Shown here in pieces: positions 38,608 through 48,281 of a stretch of 64,000 nucleotides of DNA; position 1 is the first letter of the stretch; every line of letters starts with the position of its first letter. Under the pieces are notes generated by a model. That model was not told the DNA's origin, did no database searches, and saw nothing but the letters and a program-made list of their open reading frames with translations. Both the position numbers and the translations under genes were made by a program. The stretch lies in NCBI GenBank assembly GCA_019118665.1, contig DWYM01000045.1, positions 1 through 64,000 on the forward strand. The letters run 5' to 3'. This DNA is from Candidatus Mediterraneibacter intestinipullorum. Its GTDB lineage: Bacteria; Bacillota; Clostridia; Lachnospirales; Lachnospiraceae.

Positions 38608-39444
38608 ATGTCTGACAAGTTTGAGAGTCTGAAGATACGGATACTGGTCAGCTTCATCACACTGTCAAAGGAAAGCTGTACGGTTACCGGGCTTGCAAGA
38701 CTTTTGGGAACTGAAAAATACTCTGTCAGCAGGGCCATCAGCGTTCTGGAAAAAGAAGGATTGCTGACCAGGGGCGGGAACCGGACAATGGGACTGACAG
38801 GAAAGGGCAATGATGAGGCCAGGCGTTACGCCGGACTTCTGGAAGCCGCTCAGAGCTGTCTTCTCGATGAGGGCGTGCCGCCCTCGGACGCAAGGCAGGA
38901 TGCCATGGCGGTCGTGCAGGGCTGTTCGGACAGCCTCCTTTCCAGGATACAGGAACTGGGTGAAAAGAGGCGCATCAGGCAGGAACTTGGCATGAGGAAA
39001 GCCATGACAGGTGCCGCGTTTTGCCGTAAGCTCAGGGATGGGAGCTATATGCTGCCCTTTGCCTTATATAGTGGGAAGCCCCGGGGCGGGGAACTGTTCT
39101 CAGCAATGGACGCGGGCTTCGAGCATCCCTGTGAGCTCCATGTGACAGGAGGGACCGGACATCTCTATCTTAAGAGCGTACCGATGCATATCAAACCGCC
39201 GGGCGGAGACAGAAGGATGCAGGGAAAGGTCGTGTCCGTGTACTATTTCGACGGTGAAGCATACAACGAGGCGGGCAAAAGCGGTGATTTTTTCTACTTT
39301 CCCGCCGGGGAAATGCGGATGGTCAGCGTGGGCGGCGGGAAAGAGCAGCTGCTGCACGGAAGTATCTCCCTGAAGCTTTCGTGCTCTGCGGCGGGGGTGC
39401 AGATACCGGAAGAACAGGTCGTAATGGCCGTATTTTTCGGATAG
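38608..39444 (+). CDS. MarR-like regulator with an extra C-terminal domain
   Basis: 278 aa. The first 75 residues form a winged helix (ARLLGTEKYSVSRAISVLEKEGLLTR; in two parts ARLLGTEKYSVSRA and ISVLEKEGLLTR). The C-terminal half (about 150-278) has no known domain: beta-rich with ELHVTGGTGHLYLKS, an aromatic VVSVYYFDGEAYN and a Gly-rich stretch, possibly a ligand-sensing domain. That is much longer than a usual MarR (about 150 aa). It lies between two sets of operator palindromes and in front of the haem genes. Confidence 0.7.
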   Translation: MSDKFESLKIRILVSFITLSKESCTVTGLARLLGTEKYSVSRAISVLEKEGLLTRGGNRTMGLTGKGNDEARRYAGLLEAAQSCLLDEGVPPSDARQDAMAVVQGCSDSLLSRIQELGEKRRIRQELGMRKAMTGAAFCRKLRDGSYMLPFALYSGKPRGGELFSAMDAGFEHPCELHVTGGTGHLYLKSVPMHIKPPGGDRRMQGKVVSVYYFDGEAYNEAGKSGDFFYFPAGEMRMVSVGGGKEQLLHGSISLKLSCSAAGVQIPEEQVVMAVFFG

Positions 39445-39746
39445 ACGGCTGGCGGTCAGCGCGGAGATATCCGGGATGACAGGATTAAAGTTGCAGTGAT
39501 GCAATACAGGGAGAGGCTGTGATATCAGGGAAAGAAGGAGCAGAAATCCGGTCCTGCCTGAAAGTAGTTGCGGATACGCAACAAAAACAGGGGTGTTCGG
39601 GCGGTAAGGCATGTGTTATAGTTGGTCTGTCCGAAAGAGCGCTCAGCAGTGAGTGTTTTTTTAAACACGATTGGTTAGTAATAACCAATCAAAATGAGTT
39701 AAAACAAACCCAAAAGGAAAAGGGGAAACAGGAAGGAGTAGGTAAA
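39445..39746. promoter_or_regulatory. 302-bp control region of the haem cluster
   Basis: Contains no gene. It holds GTGTTT-TTTT-AAACAC hairpin (about 39654-39668) and the operator 39669-39690. A weak TATAGT (near 39618) could be a -10. No other signal seen. Confidence 0.5.
39669..39690. promoter_or_regulatory. Palindromic operator before the NEAT gene
   Basis: GATTGGTTA-GTAA-TAACCAATC (9-4-9), related to the other two palindromes by the shared TTAGTNATAAC core. Confidence 0.7.
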
Positions 39747-41369
39747 ATGTTTACAAAAAGATTGCGGCAGGCTGTGTCAGCGGCTCTGGCTGTGGCAATG
39801 ATATTCGGTACAAATGTGGTATCAGCGTTTGCGTCAGCGGGGGATCTGGCTCCCGGGAGCACCTACACGGTACCGGTCAGCATGACCTCGGCAGCTCCGC
39901 TGCCAGCGGTCCAGACAGCGTTTGCGACTGCTCTTGGCGACAGTGTGCAGGTAGAAGTAGATGAGCTGGGAAATATGACTGCGGTTGCTCACAGCCAGCA
40001 GATGATAATTGACTTCATGGGTACTTATTATGCGAATATCAAGACCTTTGTGACAGAAGGGGTAGAAGTGGTCTCCACAAGGCAGGGACAGTCCTCCACT
40101 ACTTTCGGAAATCCCGCAGCAGTTGAAACCATCACGGTTCCGGACGAGGTGAGGATTCCTCTGGCAGATAACTCAGGAACTTATGAACTGACTGTGACAG
40201 TTGATTTTATGGATGCTTTCTTGGGAGGAGGACAGCCGTATGAGACCAAAGTCACCATGACGCTGGATCTGGCAAACGCTGTCCAGGTAATCGATTACAG
40301 CGGACTTGAGTCTGCGATCGGGCAGGCGCAGGCGCTGCCGGAGGTAAATTATACGCCGGAGACCTGGGCGAACCTCCAGACCGCGCTTGAGGCCGCTCAG
40401 GCTGCGCTGACGTCTGGAGACCAGACAACAGTAGACAACAGCCTGGCCGCATTAAAAGAGGCCATTGCGGCGTTGGAATACAAAGGGGCAGACTACACGG
40501 CTGTAAACAACGCGATCGCAAAGATACCCGTGGATCTGAGCATTTATACGGATGAAACGGCTCAGGCAGTACGCGACGCTCAGAATGCGGTCGTAGACGG
40601 TCTGGACATTTCCAGGCAGGATGAGGTAAACGCGTTTGCTCAGGCCATCGAGGATGCGGTTGCGGCCCTGGTATTAAAGGACACCACCGGAGGAAATACA
40701 GGTACGCCGGGCGGGGACCAGAATACAGGCAATACAGGAAACGCGGGCAATACAGGGAACACAGGCGCCGGGAACACCGGAGCGGGACAGACGGTCCTCG
40801 ACAAGAACAACCTGCAGGACGGCATCTACGAGGTTCAGGCATACCTCTGGAACGCTACGTCCGACCGTGCCTCCATGGCCGCGGATTCCATGAAGAACAC
40901 CACAAGGATCGTTGTGTCAAACGGCGCTGCGACCATGTATATTTACACGCAGCCCATGACCCTTGGAACCATTACGGCAAGCCTGCAGACGCTCCGGGTG
41001 GAGAATGGGAGCGGAGGCTTTGCGGACGCTGTCGTCCAGACGAGGAGCGCGGATGGGAATCCCACGAGCTTTTCCTTCACCCTTCCTCACAGAGAGGAGT
41101 ACATTAACGTAAAAGTGAACCCGATGGTGGCGATGATGGGCAATCAGGAACTGGATGCCAGGATCAAAGTCGATTACAGCACGCTGACAGCAGTGTCCTC
41201 GACCACCAACCTGGCCGCACAGCCCTCCGGCGGAAGCGGAGCTCCCTCAGCCAGCTCTCCGAAGACAGGGGATATGGCAGAGGCGGGCGCGGCTCTGTGG
41301 CTGTGCATGATGGGCGCGGCTCTGGCGGTTGCTGCGGTCTATGGTAAAAAGAAAGGGATGCAGAGGTAA
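39747..41369 (+). CDS. Cell-wall NEAT-type haem-capture protein
   Basis: 540 aa. Signal peptide (1-28, ending SAFA), a beta domain (about 30-165) of probable NEAT type (TYTVPVSM...), two FIVAR helices (about 175-310, TPETWANLQTALEAAQAAL, ISRQDEVNAFAQAIE), a Gly/Asn/Thr repeat linker (TGNTG), a second NEAT domain (about 350-470, GIYEVQAYLWNAT and SMAADSMKNTTR), and an SPKTGD sorting signal with hydrophobic helix and basic tail. It would take haem from outside and pass it inward. Start at 39747 follows GGAAGGAG. Haem binding is inferred from the domain. Confidence 0.75.
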   Translation: MFTKRLRQAVSAALAVAMIFGTNVVSAFASAGDLAPGSTYTVPVSMTSAAPLPAVQTAFATALGDSVQVEVDELGNMTAVAHSQQMIIDFMGTYYANIKTFVTEGVEVVSTRQGQSSTTFGNPAAVETITVPDEVRIPLADNSGTYELTVTVDFMDAFLGGGQPYETKVTMTLDLANAVQVIDYSGLESAIGQAQALPEVNYTPETWANLQTALEAAQAALTSGDQTTVDNSLAALKEAIAALEYKGADYTAVNNAIAKIPVDLSIYTDETAQAVRDAQNAVVDGLDISRQDEVNAFAQAIEDAVAALVLKDTTGGNTGTPGGDQNTGNTGNAGNTGNTGAGNTGAGQTVLDKNNLQDGIYEVQAYLWNATSDRASMAADSMKNTTRIVVSNGAATMYIYTQPMTLGTITASLQTLRVENGSGGFADAVVQTRSADGNPTSFSFTLPHREEYINVKVNPMVAMMGNQELDARIKVDYSTLTAVSSTTNLAAQPSGGSGAPSASSPKTGDMAEAGAALWLCMMGAALAVAAVYGKKKGMQR

Positions 41370-41373
41370 AAGT

Positions 41374-42144
41374 ATGGGAAATAAGATGTTGAAAAACATG
41401 GCCACAACTCTCCTTGGAGCAGTTTTGTCTGCCGCTGTCGTTTTGACAGCGGCATTCCCGGTTTCCGCGCTTGAGGATGGCATATACACGGTTGAGCGGA
41501 CCGTTTCTTACGCCAATCCCGAGACCGGGCAGACAGTTGACGGCGGAACAAATATCGCGCTGGGAGACAGCATGGCGCAGAGTATCGTGGACACCGCTGT
41601 GCAGATCGAGCAGACAGGCGGAAAAACATATGTGACGGTGGGCCTGGGACTGATGTCGAACACTTCCAGCGTGACCTTCACCGTGCAGCAGGAGGACGGA
41701 AGCTACGCGGAAGTCCCCTATGAGATCGTGGGGAGCTGTACAAGGCTTGACGACCTGTGCAACCACTATCGGTTTGAGATGACAGATTTAAACGCGCTTA
41801 TCAGCCCCATCATTTATGTGGATCCCATGGGCAGAGACGTGCAGTTCTTTGTCCGGCTTGACACTTCTCCCCTTGACCTTGGCTCAGGCAGCCAGGATGG
41901 TACGGACAGCGCCGGGCAGACAGCGCCGGCGGAGGAGGCTGCGCCCGACACTCCAGAATCAGCAGAGGCCCAGACCGCTGCCCAGCAGCTGGAGGAGGCG
42001 GAGGGGCTCAGCGGAACGTCTGACAATGAAGAGGGAGACACCGGCCAAAACGCGGGCTTTCCTGCATGGGGGAGCGCGGTCATCGCGGTCGCTGTCCTGG
42101 CAGCCGCGGGCGTTGTTTACGTTGTGCTCAGAAGGAGGAAGTGA
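41374..42144 (+). CDS. Second NEAT-type haem-relay protein
   Basis: 256 aa. Signal peptide to about residue 35 (AVVLTAAFPVSA), a NEAT-like domain (about 36-170, EDGIYTVERTVSY and FEMTDLNALISP), an acidic Ala/Glu/Pro linker, and a C-terminal transmembrane helix with RRRK. No sorting motif, so it is membrane-anchored, closer to the transporter than the first protein. Start 41374 follows CAGAGGTAAAAG. Gap to the gene before is 4 bp. Confidence 0.7.
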   Translation: MGNKMLKNMATTLLGAVLSAAVVLTAAFPVSALEDGIYTVERTVSYANPETGQTVDGGTNIALGDSMAQSIVDTAVQIEQTGGKTYVTVGLGLMSNTSSVTFTVQQEDGSYAEVPYEIVGSCTRLDDLCNHYRFEMTDLNALISPIIYVDPMGRDVQFFVRLDTSPLDLGSGSQDGTDSAGQTAPAEEAAPDTPESAEAQTAAQQLEEAEGLSGTSDNEEGDTGQNAGFPAWGSAVIAVAVLAAAGVVYVVLRRRK

Positions 42145-42149
42145 TCCCA

Positions 42150-43040
42150 ATGAAAAGAATGAGATTTGTCTCAGCCCTCTGCCTTCTGGCAGTGATGCTT
42201 GCCGGGTGCGTGGATCAGCACCCGGAGCGTCAGACCGGGAACACGGCGGAGGAGACAAGGATCGTGGCAACGTCAGTAGCTGCCTGCGAGATACTGGAGA
42301 AGCTGGGGATTGAAAGTGAGAAAGTGGTGGGCGTGCCTTCCACCACTGCTTATACTGTTCCTGAGATTTATCAGGGCGCCGAAGAGGTGGGTTCTCCGAT
42401 GGCTCCGGACATGGAGATCGTATCCTCTTTAAATCCCACCATCATCCTGTCCCCCAATTCTCTCCAGGGCGATCTGGAAACCCAGTACGACAATGCCGGG
42501 CTCAACAGCGCCTTTTTGAACCTGAAAAGCACGGTTGGCATGTACAAGTCCATCCAGGAGCTGGGAGAATTGTTCGGGAAAGAAGAAAGGGCACAGGAAC
42601 TTACAGACGAGTTCCTGGCCTACATGGAGGAATACGAGAGCGCAGACAGAGAGGGGGAGGCTCCCCGGGTGCTCATCCTGATGGGGCTCCCGGGCTCCTA
42701 TGTGGTCGCCACGGAGAGCAGCTATGCGGGAAGTCTGGTAAAGCTGGCCGGCGGCATCAATATTTACGGTGACGGAGACGGCACGGATTTCCTGAACGTA
42801 AACGCGGAAGACATGCTGCAGAGAGATCCTGACATCATCCTGCGGACCTCTCATGCCATGCCGGAACAGGTCATGGCAATGTTCCGGGATGAGTTTGCCG
42901 ACAACGATATCTGGCAGCATTTTCGGGCGGTGCAGGAAGGAAAGGTCTATGACCTGGACAACAATAAATTCGGTATGAGCGCCAACTTCCGCTACAAAGA
43001 GGCGCTGGAAGAATTAAAACCCATGCTTTACGGCGGGTGA
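42150..43040 (+). CDS. Haem/iron-siderophore ABC binding lipoprotein (IsdE-like)
   Basis: 296 aa. Lipobox VMLAGC at Cys21, then the two-lobed periplasmic-binding fold of the BtuF/IsdE group: ATSVAACEILEKLG, VGSPMAPDMEIVSSLNPTII (two parts VGSPMAPDME and IVSSLNPTII), and a C-terminal NKFGMSANFRYKEAL. Receives haem from the NEAT proteins and delivers it to the permease. RBS AAGGAGGAAGTGATCCC, 5 bp after the NEAT gene. Confidence 0.85.
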   Translation: MKRMRFVSALCLLAVMLAGCVDQHPERQTGNTAEETRIVATSVAACEILEKLGIESEKVVGVPSTTAYTVPEIYQGAEEVGSPMAPDMEIVSSLNPTIILSPNSLQGDLETQYDNAGLNSAFLNLKSTVGMYKSIQELGELFGKEERAQELTDEFLAYMEEYESADREGEAPRVLILMGLPGSYVVATESSYAGSLVKLAGGINIYGDGDGTDFLNVNAEDMLQRDPDIILRTSHAMPEQVMAMFRDEFADNDIWQHFRAVQEGKVYDLDNNKFGMSANFRYKEALEELKPMLYGG

Positions 43041-43066
43041 GGACTGGCACAAGGAGGTACTGTAAA

Positions 43067-44059
43067 TTGAAAAGCACGAAACGCAAAGCTCTCGCCTTTG
43101 CATTCACGATCGCAGGGCTTGTCCTGCTGTTTTTGCTCGCGGTAAATACAGGCGGGCTCAAAGTCGGGTTCCGGGAGCTGCTGGAAGGGCTGTTCGTGTC
43201 ATACAACGAAAATGTGGCTACAATATATGATCTGCGCTTCCCTCGCATATTTATCGCGATGCTGGGCGGGGCGGCACTGGCGGTGTCCGGCGTCCTGCTC
43301 CAGGCGGTGATGAAAAATCCCCTGACGGACCCGGGCATCATCGGCATCAGCTCGGGGGCCAGCCTGACGGCAGTGCTCATGACCGCGTTTTTTCCGTCTC
43401 TTTATTTCATTACGCCCATGTTTGCTTTCTTCGGCGGGATCGCTGCCTGCATCATCGTGTACAGCCTTTCCTGGAAAGAAGGGCTGCAGCCCCTCCGGAT
43501 GATCCTTGTGGGCGTCGCGGTAAATGCCGTCTTTACAGGACTGATGTCGGCATTTAACTCAGCGACAGGCAGTGAGTATTCGGGAGTGGCGAGTATTGTA
43601 AACGCGAACATCTCCCTGAAGACGTGGGACGACGTTCAGATGCTCGTGGGCTATGTGGCGGCCGGCCTCATCCTTGCAATCCTGGTGTCCCGGCTGTGCA
43701 ATCTCCTTGCGCTGGAGGACAGGACGGCCCGCTCTCTGGGCGTGGATGTGACAGGCGCGAGAGTGGGCGTCTCACTGATCGCCGTGATGCTGGCGTCCAT
43801 CTCCACTGCGGTCATCGGGACGATCAGCTTCCTTGCCCTTATCGTGCCTCACATTGCCAGGATCCTGGTGGGCAGTGACCACAAAGTCCTGATTCCATAT
43901 TCGGCTGTCCTGGGAGCCTTTGTCCTCCTGCTGGCTGATACGGTTGGCAGGGTGGTCGCGGCGCCGTACGAGATCAGCTCCTCGGTGATACTGTCATGCG
44001 TGGGAGGACCGTTCTTTATATTCTTGCTAAGGAGGGCGCAGAAAACCTATGGAGGATAA
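43067..44059 (+). CDS. FecCD-type ABC permease
   Basis: 330 aa with about ten membrane helices and the family pattern LRFPRIFIAMLGGAALAVSGVLLQ (split LRFPRIFIAMLGG, AALAVSGVLLQ) and NPLTDPGIIGISSGA. Two copies form the channel. Start TTG 43067 follows AAGGAGGTACTGTAAA; the longer ORF start overlaps the previous stop. Overlaps the ATPase gene by 11 bp. Confidence 0.9.
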   Translation: MKSTKRKALAFAFTIAGLVLLFLLAVNTGGLKVGFRELLEGLFVSYNENVATIYDLRFPRIFIAMLGGAALAVSGVLLQAVMKNPLTDPGIIGISSGASLTAVLMTAFFPSLYFITPMFAFFGGIAACIIVYSLSWKEGLQPLRMILVGVAVNAVFTGLMSAFNSATGSEYSGVASIVNANISLKTWDDVQMLVGYVAAGLILAILVSRLCNLLALEDRTARSLGVDVTGARVGVSLIAVMLASISTAVIGTISFLALIVPHIARILVGSDHKVLIPYSAVLGAFVLLLADTVGRVVAAPYEISSSVILSCVGGPFFIFLLRRAQKTYGG

Positions 44060-44828
44060 ATACGTTTATCATGTAGAGGACCTTGACTTTGCGTATGGAA
44101 AGCACAAGGTTTTGGATAAGATCAGCTTTACCATTGCTCCGGGCAGGATCACTACGCTGATAGGGGCAAACGGCTGCGGGAAGAGTACGCTGTTTTATCT
44201 TCTGACGAAAAATTTAAGGCCGGACAGCGGCGCTCTGATGTTCAGAGGGAGGGAGCTGGGGAGCATAAAGCTCAGAGAATTTGCGAAAGAGGCGGCGATC
44301 GTCCATCAGTACAACGTGGCCCCGGCGGACATATCTGTGGAAAAGCTGGTAGGCTATGGGCGTTCTCCGTATCATTCCATGGGACGGACAAAGGATCCGG
44401 ATCTTGATGAGGAGAAGATACGGTGGGCCATGGAGACTACAAATGTGCTCAAGTACAGAGATCGTCCCATGGGCGAGCTCTCAGGCGGGCAGAAGCAGAG
44501 GGTATGGCTTGCCATGGCTCTGGCCCAGGATACAAAGATTTTGTTCCTGGATGAGCCGACGACCTACCTGGACATCCGGTATCAGCTCCAGATATTAAAG
44601 CTGACAAGACGGCTGAACAGAGAGTTCGGCATCACTGTGATCATGGTCCTGCATGACTTAAACCAGGCGCTGTATTACAGCGATGAGATACTTGCCATGA
44701 AGGATGGGAAGATAACGGCTCAGGGAGCGCCCGGGGAAGTGGTGACAGAGCAGGTGCTCAAAGAAGTATATGAGGTGGACCTCAGGCTGGGGGAAGTGGA
44801 AGGGAAGTCCTTCCTCCTCCCTGTGTGA
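44049..44828 (+). CDS. ABC transporter ATP-binding protein (haem/iron)
   Basis: 259 aa. Walker A GANGCGKST, signature LSGGQKQRV, Walker B LFLDEPTT and the H-loop VLHDLNQA are all present. It powers the permease encoded just before it. Last gene of the haem cluster, followed by a terminator at 44917. Confidence 0.95.
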   Translation: MEDKYVYHVEDLDFAYGKHKVLDKISFTIAPGRITTLIGANGCGKSTLFYLLTKNLRPDSGALMFRGRELGSIKLREFAKEAAIVHQYNVAPADISVEKLVGYGRSPYHSMGRTKDPDLDEEKIRWAMETTNVLKYRDRPMGELSGGQKQRVWLAMALAQDTKILFLDEPTTYLDIRYQLQILKLTRRLNREFGITVIMVLHDLNQALYYSDEILAMKDGKITAQGAPGEVVTEQVLKEVYEVDLRLGEVEGKSFLLPV

Positions 44829-44946
44829 TAGGCCCGATGATGAAATGACGACCGCCTGATGAACCGGGCGGTAAATCGATGATCGCCTGATGAGCCGGGC
44901 GGCGAAGCAGTTAAGGAGATGGGGAATGAGCGCCCCATCTTTTTTC
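44829..44946 (+). terminator. Terminator of the haem cluster, with two small GC hairpins
   Basis: The near-identical units CGCCTGATGA-CCGGGCGG around 44853 and 44884 each form a short hairpin. The final AGATGGGG (44917-44924) pairs with CCCCATCT (44933-44940), followed by TTTTTT. Confidence 0.85.
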
Positions 44947-45025
44947 TTTGAGGAAAACATGGAGCCCTGCCTGCAGCTCCCGGGCTGCTGTCGAAATTTG
45001 TTACAAAGTTATTAACAAATATGTA

Positions 45026-45053
45026 TTGACAAATTTGCGCTACATGATATACT
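45026..45053 (+). promoter_or_regulatory. Promoter of the fatty-acid operon
   Basis: TTGACA (45026-45031), 16-bp spacer, TATACT (45048-45053). The FabT-type operator overlaps the -10. Confidence 0.75.
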
Positions 45054-45069
45054 TTGAAAGTCAAAGTAT
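45049..45069. promoter_or_regulatory. FabT-type operator
   Basis: ATACTTTGA-AAG-TCAAAGTAT is a perfect 9-3-9 palindrome containing the TTTGA-N3-TCAAA core described for FabT. It covers the -10 and the start point, so binding would block transcription. Confidence 0.8.
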
Positions 45070-45109
45070 TTAAGAATCAAACTAATTTTGACGGATTTGG
45101 AGAATGATA

Positions 45110-46069
45110 ATGGTAGGAAAAATATGTGGAACCGGTTCCTATGTTCCGCCGCGTGTCATGGATAACGATGATCTTGCGAAGCTTGTAGACACGAACGACG
45201 CGTGGATACGGGAGAGGACCGGGATTGGAAAGCGGCATATCGCTGAGGAGGAGACGACTTCGTTTATGGCGGCTCAGGCGGCGCTCCGGGCAGTGGAGCA
45301 AAGCGGTATAGACCCGGAGGAGATCGAGCTGATCCTTCTCGCGACTTCATCTTCCGAGATGATTTTTCCATGTGCGGCCTGTGAGGTCCAGAAGGCCATC
45401 GGAGCCGTGAATGCGGCGGGATATGACCTGAACGCGGCGTGTACCGGCTTTGTCCTGGCGTTCAACACCGCTCAGGCGTACATAAGCGCGGGGATCTATA
45501 AAACAGTCCTGGTGATCGGCGCGGACAGCATGAGCAGCCTGGTGGACTGGACGGACCGCGGGACATGCATCTTATTCGGAGATGGAGCGGGGGCAGCCCT
45601 GCTGCGCGCAGAGGAGGGCGCGCCGGTATATATGGCAGCCCATTCCGATGGAGAGAAAGGCCCGGCGCTGACCGGGATGAGCAGGCACAGAAAAGGCTGG
45701 GCAGAGGAAAGCGATAATGAATCTTACATCCATATGGACGGACAGGCAGTATTTAAGTTCGCGGTCCGCAAGGTGCCCGAGATCATAGAGGAAGTGCTTG
45801 AGAAGGCGGGAACAGATCTGAAAGAGATCGACTGTTTTGTGCTCCATCAGGCAAACTGCAGAATCATAGAGGCAGTGGCGAAACGGCTGGAGACGGATAT
45901 CGGAAAATTTCCGATGAATCTGGAAGAGTATGCCAATACTTCGGCAGCGACCGTGCCGCTCCTCCTGGATGAGATGAACCGGAAGGGGAGACTGCAGAGA
46001 GGACAGAAGCTCATGCTTGCCGGATTTGGCGCAGGACTCACCTGGGCGGCATGTCTGTTTGAGTGGTAG
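45110..46069 (+). CDS. fabH: 3-oxoacyl-ACP synthase III
   Basis: Condenses acetyl-CoA with malonyl-ACP to start fatty-acid chains. 319 aa with the catalytic Cys111 in NAACTGF, His in HQANCRI and Asn in EYANTSA, the KAS III triad. Start 45110 is preferred over ATG 45104 by spacing to GGAG. First gene of the operon, under the FabT operator. Confidence 0.95.
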   Translation: MVGKICGTGSYVPPRVMDNDDLAKLVDTNDAWIRERTGIGKRHIAEEETTSFMAAQAALRAVEQSGIDPEEIELILLATSSSEMIFPCAACEVQKAIGAVNAAGYDLNAACTGFVLAFNTAQAYISAGIYKTVLVIGADSMSSLVDWTDRGTCILFGDGAGAALLRAEEGAPVYMAAHSDGEKGPALTGMSRHRKGWAEESDNESYIHMDGQAVFKFAVRKVPEIIEEVLEKAGTDLKEIDCFVLHQANCRIIEAVAKRLETDIGKFPMNLEEYANTSAATVPLLLDEMNRKGRLQRGQKLMLAGFGAGLTWAACLFEW

Positions 46070-46148
46070 GGAACAGAGTGGAAAAAGGTAATTCCCGGCA
46101 GAGCCGGATTACAAATAGTATTTTTATTTAAGAAAGGAAAAGAAAACC

Positions 46149-46373
46149 ATGTTAGAAAAGATCAAAGAAATCGTAGCAGAATCATTAAACGTTGATGCGG
46201 CAGAGCTTACAGAGGCAACTTCATTCAAGGACGATCTGGGCGCGGATTCCCTGGATTTGTTTGAGATGGTAATGGCTTTTGAGGAGGAGTTTGAAGTGGA
46301 GATTCCTTCTGAGGACCTGGAGCAGATCACTACGGTGGGTGATGTTGTGAAGTATCTGGAAGCACACAAATAA
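46149..46373 (+). CDS. acpP: Acyl carrier protein
   Basis: 74 aa. Ser34 in the GADSLD motif carries 4'-phosphopantetheine. Acidic four-helix protein that shuttles the growing acyl chain among the enzymes of this operon. AAGAAAGGAAAAG precedes the start. Confidence 0.97.
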   Translation: MLEKIKEIVAESLNVDAAELTEATSFKDDLGADSLDLFEMVMAFEEEFEVEIPSEDLEQITTVGDVVKYLEAHK

Positions 46374-46429
46374 GACTGATTTATATTTTAGAGATTTTAC
46401 GAGATTCAGAGAAAGAAAGGTTGTAGAGT

Positions 46430-47368
46430 ATGAAGACAAAAGTGACCGAATTATTAGGAATTGAATATCCGATCATTCAAGGAGGAATGGCATGGGTTGC
46501 TGAATATCATCTCGCAGCCGCCGTATCCGAAGCCGGCGGTCTCGGGCTGATCGGCGCAGCGAGCGCGCCGGCTGACTGGGTGCGTGACCAGATCAGGGAA
46601 GCAAAGAAGCTTACTGACAAACCGTTTGGAGTAAATATCATGCTCATGAGTCCGTATGCGGACGATGTGGCAAAAGTGATCGTGGAGGAAGGCGTGAAGG
46701 TCGTTACGACCGGAGCCGGTTCCCCGGAGAAATATATGAAGATGTGGAAGGAAGCCGGAGTAAAGGTGATCCCGGTCGTCGCGTCTGTCGCTCTCGCGAA
46801 ACGCATGGAGAGATGCGGCGCGGACGCGCTGGTGGCTGAGGGGGCAGAGGCCGGCGGGCACATCGGTGAGAACACGACTATGGTACTTGTACCTCAGGTC
46901 GTGGATGCAGTGGAGGTTCCGGTCATCGCCGCGGGCGGCATCGCTGACGGCAGAGGGATCGCTGCGGCGTTCATGCTGGGCGCGCAGGGCGTACAGATGG
47001 GAACTCACTTTGTAGTTACGAAAGAATCTCAGGTTCATGAAAATTATAAGGATATGATCATCAAGGCAAGGGACATTGATTCCAGGGTTACAGGAAGGTC
47101 TACCGGACATCCGGTGAGGGCGCTGAGGAATCAGATGACCAAAGAATACTTACAGAAAGAGCAGGAGGGCGCTTCTTTTGAAGAGCTGGAGCTTCTCACG
47201 CTTGGCGGTCTGAGAAAGGCTGTCGTGGAAGGCGATGTGAAGACAGGCAGCGTGATGGCAGGACAGATCGCGGGCATGGTAAAAGAAAAAATGTCATGTC
47301 ATGACCTGATACAGAAGCTGGCGAAGGAGACAGACGACCTGATCGGAGGAAAAGGATTCTATGAGTAA
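46430..47368 (+). CDS. fabK: FMN-dependent enoyl-ACP reductase II
   Basis: 312 aa, reduces trans-2-enoyl-ACP with NADH via FMN. The TIM-barrel signature IIQGGMAWVAEYHL at the N-terminus and GGIADGRG near residue 165, with LGAQGVQMGT, fit FabK. This is the isoform insensitive to triclosan in other Firmicutes. Overlaps fabD by 8 bp. A paralogue sits at 54879. Confidence 0.93.
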   Translation: MKTKVTELLGIEYPIIQGGMAWVAEYHLAAAVSEAGGLGLIGAASAPADWVRDQIREAKKLTDKPFGVNIMLMSPYADDVAKVIVEEGVKVVTTGAGSPEKYMKMWKEAGVKVIPVVASVALAKRMERCGADALVAEGAEAGGHIGENTTMVLVPQVVDAVEVPVIAAGGIADGRGIAAAFMLGAQGVQMGTHFVVTKESQVHENYKDMIIKARDIDSRVTGRSTGHPVRALRNQMTKEYLQKEQEGASFEELELLTLGGLRKAVVEGDVKTGSVMAGQIAGMVKEKMSCHDLIQKLAKETDDLIGGKGFYE

Positions 47369-48281
47369 GATCGCATTTATGTTCCCTGGACAGGGAGCGC
47401 AGAAAGCCGGGATGGGCAAGGATTTTTATGAACAGAGTGAAACGGCAAGGAATGTCATCGACAAGGCAGCGGACCTGCTGGACATAGATATGAAAGCATT
47501 GTGCTTTGAGGAAAATGACAAACTGGACCAGACAGAGTACACACAGGCAGCGCTTGTGACCGTGTGTCTGGCAATGGAACATGTGCTGAGAGAGCGCGGG
47601 CTGAAGGCTGACGTGACAGCGGGATTAAGTCTGGGAGAGTACTGTGCCATCGCATCTGCCGGCGGAATGACCACAGAAGACGCGATCACCACAGTGAGAA
47701 AGCGCGGCATCCTCATGCAGAACGCGGTGCCGGGAGGGAAGGGTTCCATGGCGGCCGTGCTGGGCATGACCGGGGAAGTTATTGAAAACGTGCTCCAGGG
47801 CATCGAGGGCGTGACCATCGCCAACTATAACTGCCCCGGACAGATCGTGATCACCGGCTGGAAGGAGAGCGTGGAAAAAGCTTCAGAGGCTCTGAAAGAG
47901 GCAGGGGCAAAACGTGTGATGCCCCTGAACGTGAGCGGACCGTTTCACTCTCCCATGCTGAAGGAAGCTGGGGAGGAGCTGGGCAGGGTTCTTGAAAATG
48001 TAGAACTCTCTCCGCTTGAAATCCCATATGTGACAAATGTGACGGCAGAGTATGTGACAGACATCAGCGAGACAAAGAAGCTTCTCGCGGAGCAGGTGGC
48101 GTCTTCCGTGCGCTGGCAGCAGAGCGTGGAGAATATGATCGCAGACGGCGTGGACACGTTCGTGGAGATCGGACCGGGAAGGACACTGGCAGGCTTCATG
48201 AGAAAGATCAGCCGTGATGTGAAGGTTTACAATGTCGGCACATGGGAAGATGTAGATAAGGTGGTAAGTGAATTATGTTAA
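47361..48281 (+). CDS. fabD: Malonyl-CoA:ACP transacylase
   Basis: 306 aa. Nucleophile Ser in GLSLGEYCA and the His in GPFHSPMLK define the active site; it moves malonyl from CoA to ACP. FPGQGAQ near the start is typical. Coupled with fabK before and overlapping fabG after by 7 bp. Confidence 0.96.
   Translation: MSKIAFMFPGQGAQKAGMGKDFYEQSETARNVIDKAADLLDIDMKALCFEENDKLDQTEYTQAALVTVCLAMEHVLRERGLKADVTAGLSLGEYCAIASAGGMTTEDAITTVRKRGILMQNAVPGGKGSMAAVLGMTGEVIENVLQGIEGVTIANYNCPGQIVITGWKESVEKASEALKEAGAKRVMPLNVSGPFHSPMLKEAGEELGRVLENVELSPLEIPYVTNVTAEYVTDISETKKLLAEQVASSVRWQQSVENMIADGVDTFVEIGPGRTLAGFMRKISRDVKVYNVGTWEDVDKVVSELC

Noticed and set aside
40252-40842. 196-codon minus-strand frame inside the NEAT gene
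   Set aside because: Shadow of GC-rich repeated coding sequence; Pro/Arg/Cys-rich and without a start signal.
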